Virus record (IMG/VR): IMGVR_UViG_3300025141_000231
Coordinates: 1 to 41,585 of that record
Source of the DNA: a virus
DNA length: 41,585 nt
Reading direction: 5' to 3' (one strand)
Shown: positions 17,249-25,803 of the stretch, in pieces
How the letters are laid out: each line of letters opens with the position of its first letter
Numbering within the stretch: the stretch's first letter is position 1
Position numbers and translations under genes: made by a program
The notes under the pieces: model-generated
Told to the model about the DNA's origin: nothing
Database searches by the model: none
Seen by the model: the letters and a program-made list of their open reading frames with translations, nothing else

Positions 17249-17284
17249 CCTGAACTATGAAGAAAAATCAGGGTTTAGTTCAGG
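17249..17284 (-). terminator. Stem-loop after tail completion gene, possible terminator
   Basis: A perfect nine-pair stem, CCTGAACTA with TAGTTCAGG, has an 18-base loop and overlaps the stop codon of the gp15-like gene. The bases after it on the minus strand are GAGCTTTTC, so the T-tract is poor. It may be a weak terminator or an RNA-stabilising hairpin. Confidence 0.45.
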
Positions 17285-18167
17285 AAGTCTTCCCAAATAG
17301 ATTAGTATTGCCCGCTGGGACTGGTCCTTCGCTAGGAAACGTCACTTCTACAACGTTTTCTTCCATGGTGATTATGGGTCTATCGTCACTATGCCCATCG
17401 CCCATGAGATATCCCAACATTCGAATCTTTATTTCAGTTTGAAAAGTCCGCTCTTCGTCTCCTAAATTGGCTACATTGTTATTATGAGCAAAGTTTTGTT
17501 CAATAAACCCTTCATATAAATGGCCGTTTCTTTTAACTACAAAGGCATTAATTTGTCCTGTGCGACCTAGGAATGGCGTCAACAGGGTGTTCATCTGCTG
17601 CTGATACTCTGTTCGAATTGTGATTTTGTACTCGGCATTGATATATACCGGAATGGGAACCGATAGAAACTGAATCACCACTTTCTTATTGACACGAGGG
17701 TAATTGCGCTGGCGTGTGGCGCCGGTGTTGGTACGAGTACCGGACGCTACCGCAAAGTTTCTCGTTTTATCTTGAACAATGCGTTTAGCTATAACGACGC
17801 GCCCCGACCTTTGATTCTTCTTGTCAGAATAATAATGAGCTTGAAAGGATCCTTTGCGTTGAGGATCCTTTACAATCCCTGTTCTCTCAACACTGATTAA
17901 GGGCAACTTTAAGGAGTCGCTACTGTCTCTTAGTGATTTCTCATGTTTTACTTGATAGGAGCGCTCAGGAACTTGCCATAAGACAGGCACGTCTGTAAAG
18001 CCTTCGTTCGTGGTTGCTTTAAGCTTCAAATCTTCTTTGAGCCACGATACAAGAGAGTAATCAATATTCTCAATAGTAGAAGCGAGCATTCCCACTTCTT
18101 GAAGTGTGAAATCTCTATTTACGCTTCCGGTGGGAAGCATTGCAAAATCAAAATCATCAGGTAGCAT
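17280..18167 (-). CDS. Tail completion/sheath stabiliser, T4 gp15-like
   Basis: 295 aa from the ATG at 18167; the longer reading starts at a GTG seven codons earlier but AAAGGGGG lies properly spaced before this ATG. In T4, gp15 caps the tail and joins it to the neck. KKVVIQFLSVPIPVYINAEY, RTEYQQQMNTLLTPFL and a following FVVKRNGHLYEGFIEQNF strand match the order expected for this family. The Arg/Lys-rich stretch AHYYSDKKNQRSGRVVIAKR precedes it. The start overlaps the gp14-like gene by 11 bases, and the sheath gene follows, which is the T4 order 13-14-15-18. Length is near T4 gp15 (272 aa). Confidence 0.65.
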   Translation of the reverse strand: MLPDDFDFAMLPTGSVNRDFTLQEVGMLASTIENIDYSLVSWLKEDLKLKATTNEGFTDVPVLWQVPERSYQVKHEKSLRDSSDSLKLPLISVERTGIVKDPQRKGSFQAHYYSDKKNQRSGRVVIAKRIVQDKTRNFAVASGTRTNTGATRQRNYPRVNKKVVIQFLSVPIPVYINAEYKITIRTEYQQQMNTLLTPFLGRTGQINAFVVKRNGHLYEGFIEQNFAHNNNVANLGDEERTFQTEIKIRMLGYLMGDGHSDDRPIITMEENVVEVTFPSEGPVPAGNTNLFGKTS

Positions 18168-18648
18168 CAAAAACCCCCTTTCTTGCACGTCGGCATGTAG
18201 CCTCTATTTCGAATTCTTTTCCTGCTTGTCCAAATAATACTTTAGGTTCCGAAAGGTTTACGATTTCATAATAATGATCGCCATATAATACAAAGTCTCC
18301 TTCTCGAACAAACAAATCTTGATCTTCAGTTAAACGGCGCTTATGAAAGTGAACACTAATTTCCCATAATCGGTCAATACCAAATCCATTCATGTAATCT
18401 GTTTTGTCGGTGCGCCATTCTATAAGCGCATAAACGCGGATAGGAGGCAAATAAGTTTTTTGAACTGCTTCTCCGTATAACTCGTGAAATTGAGTAGTAC
18501 GTAAGTCGATGGGGTAATAAAGAATTTGCTGGCCAATAACCTTTTCAATTAATTCATCATTAACCTGTTTGACAAGATTACGCTCTTTTTCTCCAAAAAA
18601 CAATGGAGGTGGTGGATTTTTATTTCTGTCCCATTCATTATCTGCCAT
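18157..18648 (-). CDS. Neck protein, T4 gp14-like
   Basis: 163 aa. In T4, gp13 and gp14 form the neck that seals the filled head and docks the tail. The opening LFFGEKERNLVKQVNDELIE (16-35), then GQQILYYPIDLRTT, is the usual gp14 start. FHKRRLTEDQDLFVREGDFV and DHYYEIVNLSEPKVLFGQ give the remaining beta-rich core. It is shorter than T4 gp14 (256 aa). An 8-base gap separates it from the gp13-like gene, and AGGAT precedes the ATG. Confidence 0.7.
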   Translation of the reverse strand: MADNEWDRNKNPPPPLFFGEKERNLVKQVNDELIEKVIGQQILYYPIDLRTTQFHELYGEAVQKTYLPPIRVYALIEWRTDKTDYMNGFGIDRLWEISVHFHKRRLTEDQDLFVREGDFVLYGDHYYEIVNLSEPKVLFGQAGKEFEIEATCRRARKGVFDAT

Positions 18649-18655
18649 TATTCAG

Positions 18656-19927
18656 TTATCCTACAAAAATCGGAAGCGGGCTAATCTTCATTATGGTGGT
18701 AGCAGCATCAGTAATCTCTTGATCAGATTTAGCCAGAGCCGGGTATTCCATATCTTTCAACATCTCCATCAACTTATCTTTTAAGGTCTGCTGTTCTTCT
18801 TTTGCCTGTGAGAGTAGTTCACTAAAGTTTAATGTTACAGTGTCTCCTGGAATGGGCATCGTAGTGAACTTACCGCGAATCTGCCCCAACATCTCTTTGC
18901 TTAATGCTAATGCATATTTTCTAATCCATTGTTTTCCAATTGCATTAATGTTGGCATAAGGGATGTTATCAAATGGAATCGTATTCATGTTGTTGATCCC
19001 TTCAATTCCAGTCTTGGTTTCTCCATCTTCTTCCCATGGCGTAATATCAACATAGAACCTTATCCACATACGATCATTGTAGCCATCCGACCATTGACCG
19101 GGTGTGGGATATATTCTCAATTTATTATTGATGATCTCATAGGAATAATGTGAGATTCGTGTGAAAATAGAATCTTCATACATTACAGCCTGCATTTTGT
19201 TTTGCCACGTAGGCACTACTTCAAAGGTAGCATCATCAGCATATTGGCCGTATGTAGACATGTTCCCCACCACGCCAAAGCCGCCATAGTAGCCGTAAAA
19301 TCGCCACATGGCGCGCGGAGATTTGAAATAAACCTTAGTTACCACAATCTTTTTATTGTCCACCTTACCGGAGTAACCGACTGCCTTACCTGAATCATCG
19401 ACCCCTGACACGGATGCACTTTGTACAATCGCCTGTAAATCGTAATCTTGCACGTTATTGCTGGGAAGGAACGAAGCGGAATATTCTGGGACTGTACCAC
19501 CGAAGCCAGCGGCTGCTGCAGCGCCGTCGCCCACTCGTTGGGAATACCCAATGGTAAACCGAGGGTATCTCAAATTAATACTGCTGGGGCCACTCTTTAA
19601 ATCGCCCTTGTGATCGAATGTACCGGTTTGTTCGCCTAAATAAGTCGAGAGTGCGTTTTTGGACTGGTGAAGGTTAATGATATATGAATATTCTAATACA
19701 GCTTCTTCATAGGCGGAATATACATTAGCCGGTGTGAGTTCAATATCTACTACATCACCACCGAGCTTTTTATAAGTATAAGCTACTTGGAGAGCAGCAC
19801 CACTAAGGAAGTCTGCGGAACCTGTATATATTCCGAATGGTACAGAACCGGATACTAGGTCTGCACTCCCTGTGGACGTCAGCACAATTGCGCTGGTTTC
19901 TGATCTTGGATTTAGGTTGGTTGGCAT
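18656..19927 (-). CDS. Neck protein, T4 gp13-like
   Basis: 423 aa. The C-terminal half contains the recognisable part: WIRKYALALSKEMLGQIRGK, then PGDTVTLNFSELLSQAKEEQ and LKDKLMEMLKDM, plus ELTPANVYSAYEEAVLEYSY near residue 63 and RMWIRFYVDI. These are shared by gp13-type neck proteins of T4-like phages. The N-terminal 45 residues are Ser/Thr/Gly-rich with 'SGS' and 'TGSADFLSG' repeats like those of the virion fibre proteins here, and are an extension relative to T4 gp13 (309 aa). A GGGGAG ribosome binding site precedes the ATG. Confidence 0.75.
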   Translation of the reverse strand: MPTNLNPRSETSAIVLTSTGSADLVSGSVPFGIYTGSADFLSGAALQVAYTYKKLGGDVVDIELTPANVYSAYEEAVLEYSYIINLHQSKNALSTYLGEQTGTFDHKGDLKSGPSSINLRYPRFTIGYSQRVGDGAAAAAGFGGTVPEYSASFLPSNNVQDYDLQAIVQSASVSGVDDSGKAVGYSGKVDNKKIVVTKVYFKSPRAMWRFYGYYGGFGVVGNMSTYGQYADDATFEVVPTWQNKMQAVMYEDSIFTRISHYSYEIINNKLRIYPTPGQWSDGYNDRMWIRFYVDITPWEEDGETKTGIEGINNMNTIPFDNIPYANINAIGKQWIRKYALALSKEMLGQIRGKFTTMPIPGDTVTLNFSELLSQAKEEQQTLKDKLMEMLKDMEYPALAKSDQEITDAATTIMKISPLPIFVG

Positions 19928-19948
19928 ATATTAAACTCCCCGCTACCG

Positions 19949-19956
19949 TAATTAGT
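19949..19956 (-). promoter_or_regulatory. ACTAATTA element before gp13-like neck gene
   Basis: Minus-strand AAACTAATTACGG, 22 bases before the start of the neck gene, downstream of the terminator at 20044-20074. Member of the ACTANTTA family. Confidence 0.4.
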
Positions 19957-20043
19957 TTTTTAAACTATAAAACCGAAAATCTCAAAAATTTACCGGCGAA
20001 AAAATTTAGCAGATCGGTGTTTTGGTCCTTTTTTACCTGAAAT

Positions 20044-20074
20044 AAAAAACCCCCAACGCTAGTCGAGGGTTTTT
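20044..20074 (-). terminator. Rho-independent terminator after 159-aa gene
   Basis: Minus strand: AAAAACCCTCG and CGTTGGGGGTTTTTT pair through the AAAACCC/GGGTTTT arms; the T-run follows. The + strand also ends in TTTTT, so it could work in both directions. It lies 26 bases after the stop of the 159-aa gene. The rest of this 173-base gap is AT-rich with no open frame that I can support. Confidence 0.75.
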
Positions 20075-20100
20075 AAGAGTTGATTTAGGATAATAAATCA

Positions 20101-20580
20101 TCAAGGGGTGCGGTTGCTTGAACCACTGGTAAGAAGACACCAGCTTCCTCCATCCCATACTAAACCGAGAGCGTCTCCGGCTACGCTGAGTGATGCAGTG
20201 ACGGGGTTTGCTCCCGAGATACTAGCATCATAGGCGCCCGAAACAGTAAGGTTTGAACTCGTCTTAGACTTCAAAATTACATATTTAAGCTGACCTACTG
20301 AGGTACCCTGTGCCAGGGAGAATGCTCCTGATCCTGCCGTAGTGGTGCAAAGCGACAATGAATTTGCCACAGAAAGTGCGGTCGGATCCGCAACTGCGGT
20401 ACTGGCGTGCATGTTAGCACCTCCAGAAGCCGCATCTCCATCCGTGCAGACATGTCGGGATCCCGAAAGCACGGTGGCTTTGGTAGTAGAGCCACTGAGG
20501 GTATCAGTGACAGTGACCTTAGAGACGGTCATTTGTGCCAGTAAGGCTCGCAATCTAGCGATATTTTGTGAAACAGCCAT
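20101..20580 (-). CDS. Small Ser/Thr-rich structural protein next to capsid gene
   Basis: 159 aa, not recognised by name. The first 20 residues are a helix (VSQNIARLRALLAQMTVSKV). The rest is beta-rich, rich in Ser, Thr, Gly and Ala. The end, LGLVWDGGSWCLLTSGS, resembles the 'YSDGxxWYI' ends of the fibre-like proteins in this window. It sits between major capsid and neck genes with its own terminator on each side and a very strong ribosome binding site, AAGGAGGA, hence probably abundant. A head decoration or head-fibre protein is a reasonable guess from position, composition and expression signals. Confidence 0.6.
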   Translation of the reverse strand: MAVSQNIARLRALLAQMTVSKVTVTDTLSGSTTKATVLSGSRHVCTDGDAASGGANMHASTAVADPTALSVANSLSLCTTTAGSGAFSLAQGTSVGQLKYVILKSKTSSNLTVSGAYDASISGANPVTASLSVAGDALGLVWDGGSWCLLTSGSSNRTP

Positions 20581-20618
20581 TTCAAAATTTCCTCCTTAAT
20601 ATAATGAAACAATGTGGG

Positions 20619-20642
20619 GCTACGCAAGATGAACTTGCTAGC
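20619..20642 (-). other. Stem-loop in the leader of the 159-aa gene
   Basis: Minus strand: GCTAGCAAG pairs with CTTGCGTAGC, nine pairs with one bulged G, around a five-base loop. It lies about 40 bases before the start codon, between the ACTACTTA element and the ribosome binding site. It may stabilise the transcript's 5' end. The 198-base gap contains no supported gene. Confidence 0.4.
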
Positions 20643-20703
20643 TAATAGCCGCCCATGACAACCGTTTCTGGCCGCATAGACTAACGTTTGTGGACGTCTA
20701 CAT

Positions 20704-20711
20704 TAAGTAGT
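20704..20711 (-). promoter_or_regulatory. ACTACTTA element after capsid terminator
   Basis: Minus-strand CACTACTTAATG, directly after the terminator at 20717-20759 and 124 bases before the 159-aa gene. One base differs from the ACTATTTA form, so this is a weaker member of the family. Confidence 0.3.
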
Positions 20712-20716
20712 GCTGC

Positions 20717-20759
20717 ATAAAACAAAACCCCCGAACTTTCGAACGGGGGAGTTGTTTTA
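20717..20759 (-). terminator. Rho-independent terminator after major capsid gene
   Basis: Minus strand: AAAACAA/TTGTTTT arms flank a CCCCCG/CGGGGG stem, with a small internal loop and a central loop, ending in TTTTGTTTTA. It starts about 20 bases after the capsid stop codon. It is the most GC-rich terminator besides the one at 26929. Confidence 0.8.
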
Positions 20760-20778
20760 TTTAGGTTCTCAGCTATGA

Positions 20779-22578
20779 TTAGCTTGCAGCGCCTGACTCA
20801 CCGTTGAGTCCGCGTACGATGACGAGACCGTACATATCGGGACGCACCATTTTCTTGGCGTACCGAGTCATCACGCCCTTGCGGGGCACGAAGTCTTCAG
20901 GACCAAAGATGGTGGGTGTGGTTTGTAACGGCACATAAGGTGCGTATACATATCCGCTTTCGAGGAAAGAGGATCCACGGCGACCAACGAGGATCACGTT
21001 CCGGAGGAAGTATGGGTCAACAATGACGTCAAACTTCTTGGAGAGTGAACCAACCTTGACAGCACCGATGCTGCCCTTCTCATCATCTGCTGTGACGGAA
21101 GCACGGAATCCGGCAGTGAACTCAAGGATGTTAGCAATTTCTGGTCCGAGGACGACGAAATTAGCTCCACCCCGCAGAGTCTTGCGGTGGATTTGTGCCG
21201 ACACATCATTGATGGTCTCGGCGAGAGTCTCATACCACTCACTCACAGTACCGGTGAAGTCGGGAGCCTTAGCGGCAGCACCGATTTCAGCACCACTCGT
21301 CCGGTCTAAGAAGAGACCAGGGGAGCGTGACCAGTAATACGTGCCAGCGGTTGCACCATTCACGAGATCCGCAAGGATTTCGCGATCAATCTCAAGAGCA
21401 ACTTGCTCGGAGAGAATGGATGTCAACTCAACCTCGGCATCAAGGTTATGGTATGCGTTAAGATCTTGTCCTAACTCAGGGGTCCACTTAGCCTTGAGCT
21501 TCTTGGTGTTAGCGGTGATCGCAATGGAGTCGACCTTGATGTCGATCTCGGGGATATCATCGTTATTTTCCAGTCCCCACAACTCAGCACCGATGACGGC
21601 ACCCATTGTGCCGGCAGCGTCGAAGTTGTCGCGGATTGGAACTTGCGTGGTCAACGAACCGTTAGCCGCAATGGTACCAACCGAAGCCGAAAGACTCACG
21701 ATGGTATAACGCAAACTTTCAACCGACTGAGCGGATTCAGCAGCGGTAACCAAGCGGTTCAAACGACGCACAAGTGTGTAGCTATCGCCAAGAGTACCAG
21801 AGAGTGCGGTATTAAGTGCACTCGAACTCATCGCAAATGCACCCAAGTTATCAAAGTCGGCTTCGCCAACTCCAGAAATACTTTGGTATTGCGCTTTGTT
21901 CACATCTAGCACCGTAACCTTGTACGCACTACCCGACAGCGCCAACAAGTCAGGATCGTATTCGATCAGCCTGTTCTGTGCATCGGTCTGGGTACCGTTG
22001 AGGTCGAACTGAGACTTGATTGCGTGCTGCACAGCCGAGCTTTCGACAGAACCAGTGGGAGATGCATATGCATAACCACGGGCACCGACAGTCCGAGGAC
22101 CGCCGAAGTCAGCACCATCAGTGTCGACCAAGTCAACACCGCCGGTGATTTGCGCACCAACCTGATTGGTACCGTAAATCGACTTGTTAACAGTGTTACC
22201 AAATCGGTCGGATTGCGACTGAGATGCTCCCAGGTTAGGGGAGAACGTGAAGTCCAGGAAGAAGATAAGTCCAGAGGGAAGACTCATCGGCTGAACACTA
22301 ACAAGATCGTTAGCGATCAGACCCGCAAAAACACGACGGACGATGGGGAATGCGACGGCAGCAAAGCCCTCAACATCTCCAGCACTCATCGCGGAACTTT
22401 CGCGGAGAAGCTCCTTAGCTTGGTTTTCAAGCAACCGAGCCATAGAGTTGCGAGAACGATCATCAGTAATTCCTTCCAGAAGTCCTGTGCGTTCCCACTT
22501 AGTTAACAATGCATGCCCCTCAGCACGCATATCGCGATTGACAACACCTTCGGTCAACCGTTCAATAATACCAGCCAT
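20779..22578 (-). CDS. Major capsid protein, T4 gp23-like
   Basis: 599 aa; builds the icosahedral head lattice (HK97 fold). The region around residues 62-113, DVEGFAAVAFPIVRRVFAGL then LVSVQPMSLPSGLIFFLDF, is the best-conserved gp23 signature. The C-terminal part has FVVLGPEIANILE, VDPYFLRNVILVGRRGSS, then YVYAPYVPL and RKGVMTRYAKKMVRPDMYG, again typical. LLRE at residues 57-60 fits the prohead protease consensus (L/I-x-E) and lies near the T4 gp23 cleavage at residue 65, so the mature protein probably begins at Ser61. Strong Shine-Dalgarno TAGGAGG. It follows the scaffold gene and precedes a terminator, as expected of a very abundant product. Confidence 0.95.
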   Translation of the reverse strand: MAGIIERLTEGVVNRDMRAEGHALLTKWERTGLLEGITDDRSRNSMARLLENQAKELLRESSAMSAGDVEGFAAVAFPIVRRVFAGLIANDLVSVQPMSLPSGLIFFLDFTFSPNLGASQSQSDRFGNTVNKSIYGTNQVGAQITGGVDLVDTDGADFGGPRTVGARGYAYASPTGSVESSAVQHAIKSQFDLNGTQTDAQNRLIEYDPDLLALSGSAYKVTVLDVNKAQYQSISGVGEADFDNLGAFAMSSSALNTALSGTLGDSYTLVRRLNRLVTAAESAQSVESLRYTIVSLSASVGTIAANGSLTTQVPIRDNFDAAGTMGAVIGAELWGLENNDDIPEIDIKVDSIAITANTKKLKAKWTPELGQDLNAYHNLDAEVELTSILSEQVALEIDREILADLVNGATAGTYYWSRSPGLFLDRTSGAEIGAAAKAPDFTGTVSEWYETLAETINDVSAQIHRKTLRGGANFVVLGPEIANILEFTAGFRASVTADDEKGSIGAVKVGSLSKKFDVIVDPYFLRNVILVGRRGSSFLESGYVYAPYVPLQTTPTIFGPEDFVPRKGVMTRYAKKMVRPDMYGLVIVRGLNGESGAAS

Positions 22579-22617
22579 TTTAAAATACCTCCTATAATAT
22601 ATGTATTCGTATTAATC

Positions 22618-23787
22618 TTACTTAATACCTGCTAGTTTTTTCATCCTATCCGCAATTGGATCGGATGGAGTGCTTTCCTTGCGGGAAGCACGAATAACAG
22701 AAGTTCCACGATTTCTACCAAGTGCTTCGCTTAGTGATTGTGGTCCACGGTTTGGTGTGGACTCCACTGTGCTTTCGAGCGTCTTGTAGATCGTTTTAGC
22801 TTCGGTTACTGAACCAGCTTTCGAAATAGCGTCGACAATTTTAGTTTTTTGTCGCTCATTGAGGGAGGTATTTCTGAGCACACGGTTCGTGTAAAGCAAG
22901 CGAGCGTTTGAAAGATTAACTTCATGCAATCCTTCGCGCAACTCTTGGGTTGCTTGCTTATATTGTTCAAGGGACTCTTTGAGTTGTTTATTTTCGAAAA
23001 CTAACTCTTCTTGAGCCTTCTTTTGAATTTCTAATTCTTCTTCGACATCAGTACTGCGGCGGTGGGCGAGTGCTTTCTCCATTTCCCACTTCATGCTCTC
23101 TGAAGAGCGGCCGGCCCAGCCTGATAGGGTGGCACCCATGTCAACGGTAAGTCTCTCAACGATGTCATCAATTAATTCATCGGAGATTTCAAGAGCTTCA
23201 TCAACGGAGCCTTCGTCGTCGCCTTCCAATGCATCCGTTGCCTTGACGTCAGCATCTTCCATTTCTGCACTCTCTTCGCCGGCTGTTTCGCCAGAAACAT
23301 CATCAGCTTCTTCGGACAATAGTGCTTTGAGGGTCTGTTCGTTAAGTTCAAACTCTTGTTCATCTTGTAATTCTTGAACGGCTTCTTGGAGCGCGTCAAG
23401 GTTAATGTCTACTTCTACGTCTTCACCAGTTTTGGGAAGTCCGTTTAAATTTTCGCCTTCGTTCTCGGACAAGCCGTTGGTGGCTGCGAGTGGAATGTTA
23501 TCAGCTACTTCCTCCCCGCTGCCGGCATCTTCTATGCCTGGAGTTGCTATCGGATCAGCGGTGGCCATGGGGTCTTCGGCGCCGGTTGTGCCAAGGGCGT
23601 CTAAGCCTCCTCCAGCAGGTGCACCCAGGGCGTCTAAGCCTCCTAACTCGTCTTGCTCCAAAAGCTGGTTTAGAGTTTCGCGAACTTCTGTTGCGTATTT
23701 ATCAATCACGGTGGTTTCTGCGCTTTTTAAAGCTGCTTCACGCAAGCTTTGGGCGTCGACGATGGCGTCTTTCAAAAGAGTGGACAT
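22618..23787 (-). CDS. Prohead core scaffold protein, T4 gp22-like
   Basis: 389 aa. Forms the core around which the prohead assembles and is then degraded by the prohead protease. Residues 45-210 are very acidic and low in complexity (Gly/Ala/Asp/Glu, with LGGLDALGAPAGG and GGLDALG repeats). Residues 245-300 are a clear coiled coil (EEELEIQKKAQEELVFENKQ). The C-terminal part includes LNERQKTKIVDAISKAGSV and a closing DRMKKLAGIK, common in T4-like scaffolds. It is longer than T4 gp22 (269 aa) through the acidic insertion. Location just before the capsid gene supports the call. TAGGAGC precedes the ATG. Confidence 0.8.
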   Translation of the reverse strand: MSTLLKDAIVDAQSLREAALKSAETTVIDKYATEVRETLNQLLEQDELGGLDALGAPAGGGLDALGTTGAEDPMATADPIATPGIEDAGSGEEVADNIPLAATNGLSENEGENLNGLPKTGEDVEVDINLDALQEAVQELQDEQEFELNEQTLKALLSEEADDVSGETAGEESAEMEDADVKATDALEGDDEGSVDEALEISDELIDDIVERLTVDMGATLSGWAGRSSESMKWEMEKALAHRRSTDVEEELEIQKKAQEELVFENKQLKESLEQYKQATQELREGLHEVNLSNARLLYTNRVLRNTSLNERQKTKIVDAISKAGSVTEAKTIYKTLESTVESTPNRGPQSLSEALGRNRGTSVIRASRKESTPSDPIADRMKKLAGIK

Positions 23788-23819
23788 TAATATGCTCCTA
23801 AAATGACATTAATTCAAAA

Positions 23820-23827
23820 TAAATAGT
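23820..23827 (-). promoter_or_regulatory. ACTATTTA element before scaffold-capsid genes
   Basis: Minus-strand CACACTATTTATTTTG, 33 bases before the scaffold ATG and after the stop of the 634-aa fibre gene. It would drive scaffold and major capsid together. Member of the ACTANTTA family. Confidence 0.45.
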
Positions 23828-23866
23828 GTGTACATATCTTAAAATCCCTATTAACATTTAGATAGA

Positions 23867-25771
23867 CTATGGAAGCGGCATTGACACGCCAATAATGGCC
23901 CAAGTATAAAGTCCGCCGCCGGCTGCTAGAGCCTGAATTCGTATTCCTTCGGTTGAGTCGAGAGTTTGTAAAGCAGCATTATCAATCAATTCACTCCCGT
24001 TGGGGCGCACTTCTGCTTCACGGTGCGCGCTAATATTTTTAATATAAAATACACTTCCATCGACCGTAGATGCAGCTGGTAGTGAAGCGGTAACGTTAAC
24101 GAATGAACCGCTCATGTAGATGATATTATCAGAAATCGCCACACTATAATTCGAAGTTTTTACTCCATAAGGGAGTTTCAGTCCATATCCTACTACCAAG
24201 TTGGAACAACTTAATGCAGTTCCCGAGGCGCCCGAAGAACCAGTGCTAAAAGATAAAGCTCCATCTGACATAAAGCTTCCATCGGTGCTTGTCAAAAATT
24301 GAATTCCGCCGGGATCTCCCGAACCTGTAGAGTTGCTGGGCAGATTTGTCAAGTTCGCGCCGTCGCCATAAAAAGCAGAGGCGGAGATTTCAACCGACGC
24401 CGAGATTTGTCCTGCAACTGTAACCGTTTTTCCAGGACTAGTCGTACCAAAACCAAATGTTCCTAGGCTTTCATCGAAATAGAAACCGGTTGGTGTATTC
24501 GTGCCATAAAGGTGAAAATCTCGACCGGCGGTGTCGAGGCGGTTCATACCCGAGTAGGCTCCCATAGTCATAAATGAATCTTGAGATGAATCCATGTCCC
24601 CAATGTGCCACATCATGCCGCCGGCGGAAGTACCATCAATAGTAAAAGCATAGTTGGTATCACTATCTTGAACGCGAAGATTGGGAGAAGTGCCTGATAC
24701 CGTCAGCGACGCGTTGGGTTCCAGTGTGCCGATTCCTACGTGACCTGAACCTGATACAAATAAATGACCAGTTCCAGCATCGCCGTCGACGCGCAATAAT
24801 TCTTCTTGAGTTCCTGCTCCTATTCCAGACCCAGTAACATGTAAAACAGCCGCCGGGGATCCGGTGCCAACTCCCAAAATACCATCGATGCTAACAATAT
24901 CCCCCACGGGGTCAAAAGTAATATCGCCATCAACATTAAATGTAAGATGAGCTGCCGCGGCGTTATCATCACTTGTTGTGATTGTGGTTGCGCCATGGGT
25001 AGTAGTTTGAATCTGGAAGTAATCGCCATTATCGGCTGAACTTTCAATTCTAAGATCGGTACCGCCATCTTCGCAGTCAATGACGATTCCGAAGTTGATA
25101 TCTCCGCCTGCAGCTTCAAACCTTGCTGCTTGGGCGACACCGGTGCCGTTTGTTCCGCCTTGTGCGTTGATAAACGCGCCGAATACTAAGCTATCGCCGG
25201 CATCAGCAGCGTGCGTAAGCGTTGGGGTGACATGCAAGCCATACATGTAGTTGGCACCATCGGTGGCTGTGGTATTATCCATGTCAACCTTGACGCCATA
25301 CATGGTGTTGTTTGATGTGGAGGCGCCGGTCTTATCAAAATCTATTTCTAGTCCGGTTATGGTGTCTGCGTCGGTGGTTGAATGGTTCTTGTCTATTATC
25401 GAAGTTCCTGAAACCGTAAGGGTTGAACCGTCAAAAGTTAAATTAGACTCTACAGTAGCTTCATCACTGTCTTTATATGTCGCCACACCGTTAGCAGTAG
25501 AGCCATCCCAAGATATTCCTGAAGCCGGCAAATTACTTAAAGTGCTTCCATCGCCATAAAAAGCGGCGCCTGAGATGTGCTGAGATGCAGATAGGCTGCT
25601 TGCCACAAAATGAACTGAACTCGACACTTCAGAATTAGAAATCGACAATCGTTCAACGTTGTTCGTTTTTAGCGTGATTGAATCACTTCCAAAGTCGATT
25701 TGAGTATCGGTATCGGTCTCGTTTGCAATGTCGCCCAAATTTCTTGGGCCTTTTGAGGTGTTATAAGCCAT
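23867..25771 (-). CDS. Fibre-like virion protein 5 (634 aa)
   Basis: Longest of the five fibre-like proteins. It starts MAYNTSKGPRNLGD. Short modules recur: SGAAFYGDGSTLSNLP near 70-85 and SASAFYGDGANLTNLP near 460-475, each following an 'ISxSxxxSxSxxIS' beta strand, as in trimeric fibres. The middle has VLHVTGSG and 'GVGTGSPxAxLxVxG'-type repeats, where a 'GIGTxxPxxxLxVxG' strand precedes a loop. The end, SELIDNAALQTLDSTEGIRI then a TWAIIGVS strand, is the longest version of the shared C-terminal module. Host-recognition fibre or appendage is inferred. TGGAG precedes the ATG; ACTATTTA-like TCTATTTA lies 22 bases before it. Confidence 0.7.
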   Translation of the reverse strand: MAYNTSKGPRNLGDIANETDTDTQIDFGSDSITLKTNNVERLSISNSEVSSSVHFVASSLSASQHISGAAFYGDGSTLSNLPASGISWDGSTANGVATYKDSDEATVESNLTFDGSTLTVSGTSIIDKNHSTTDADTITGLEIDFDKTGASTSNNTMYGVKVDMDNTTATDGANYMYGLHVTPTLTHAADAGDSLVFGAFINAQGGTNGTGVAQAARFEAAGGDINFGIVIDCEDGGTDLRIESSADNGDYFQIQTTTHGATTITTSDDNAAAAHLTFNVDGDITFDPVGDIVSIDGILGVGTGSPAAVLHVTGSGIGAGTQEELLRVDGDAGTGHLFVSGSGHVGIGTLEPNASLTVSGTSPNLRVQDSDTNYAFTIDGTSAGGMMWHIGDMDSSQDSFMTMGAYSGMNRLDTAGRDFHLYGTNTPTGFYFDESLGTFGFGTTSPGKTVTVAGQISASVEISASAFYGDGANLTNLPSNSTGSGDPGGIQFLTSTDGSFMSDGALSFSTGSSGASGTALSCSNLVVGYGLKLPYGVKTSNYSVAISDNIIYMSGSFVNVTASLPAASTVDGSVFYIKNISAHREAEVRPNGSELIDNAALQTLDSTEGIRIQALAAGGGLYTWAIIGVSMPLP

Positions 25772-25793
25772 TAATTAAATTCTCCATTCTTAC

Positions 25794-25801
25794 TAAATAG
25801 A
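25794..25801 (-). promoter_or_regulatory. TCTATTTA element before 634-aa fibre gene
   Basis: Minus-strand TTCTATTTAGTAAG, 22 bases before the start of the 634-aa gene; one mismatch (T for A at the first base) to ACTATTTA. It overlaps the end of the gap after the 351-aa gene. Confidence 0.3.
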
Positions 25802-25803
25802 AA

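Noticed and set aside
20581-20778. Possible tRNA or hidden small gene in the gap after the capsid gene
   Set aside because: Hairpins present but no cloverleaf or acceptor stem with CCA, and no open frame with a ribosome binding site.
22024-22506. 160-aa open frame on the + strand
   Set aside because: Antisense to the major capsid gene, no start signals, no recognisable protein.
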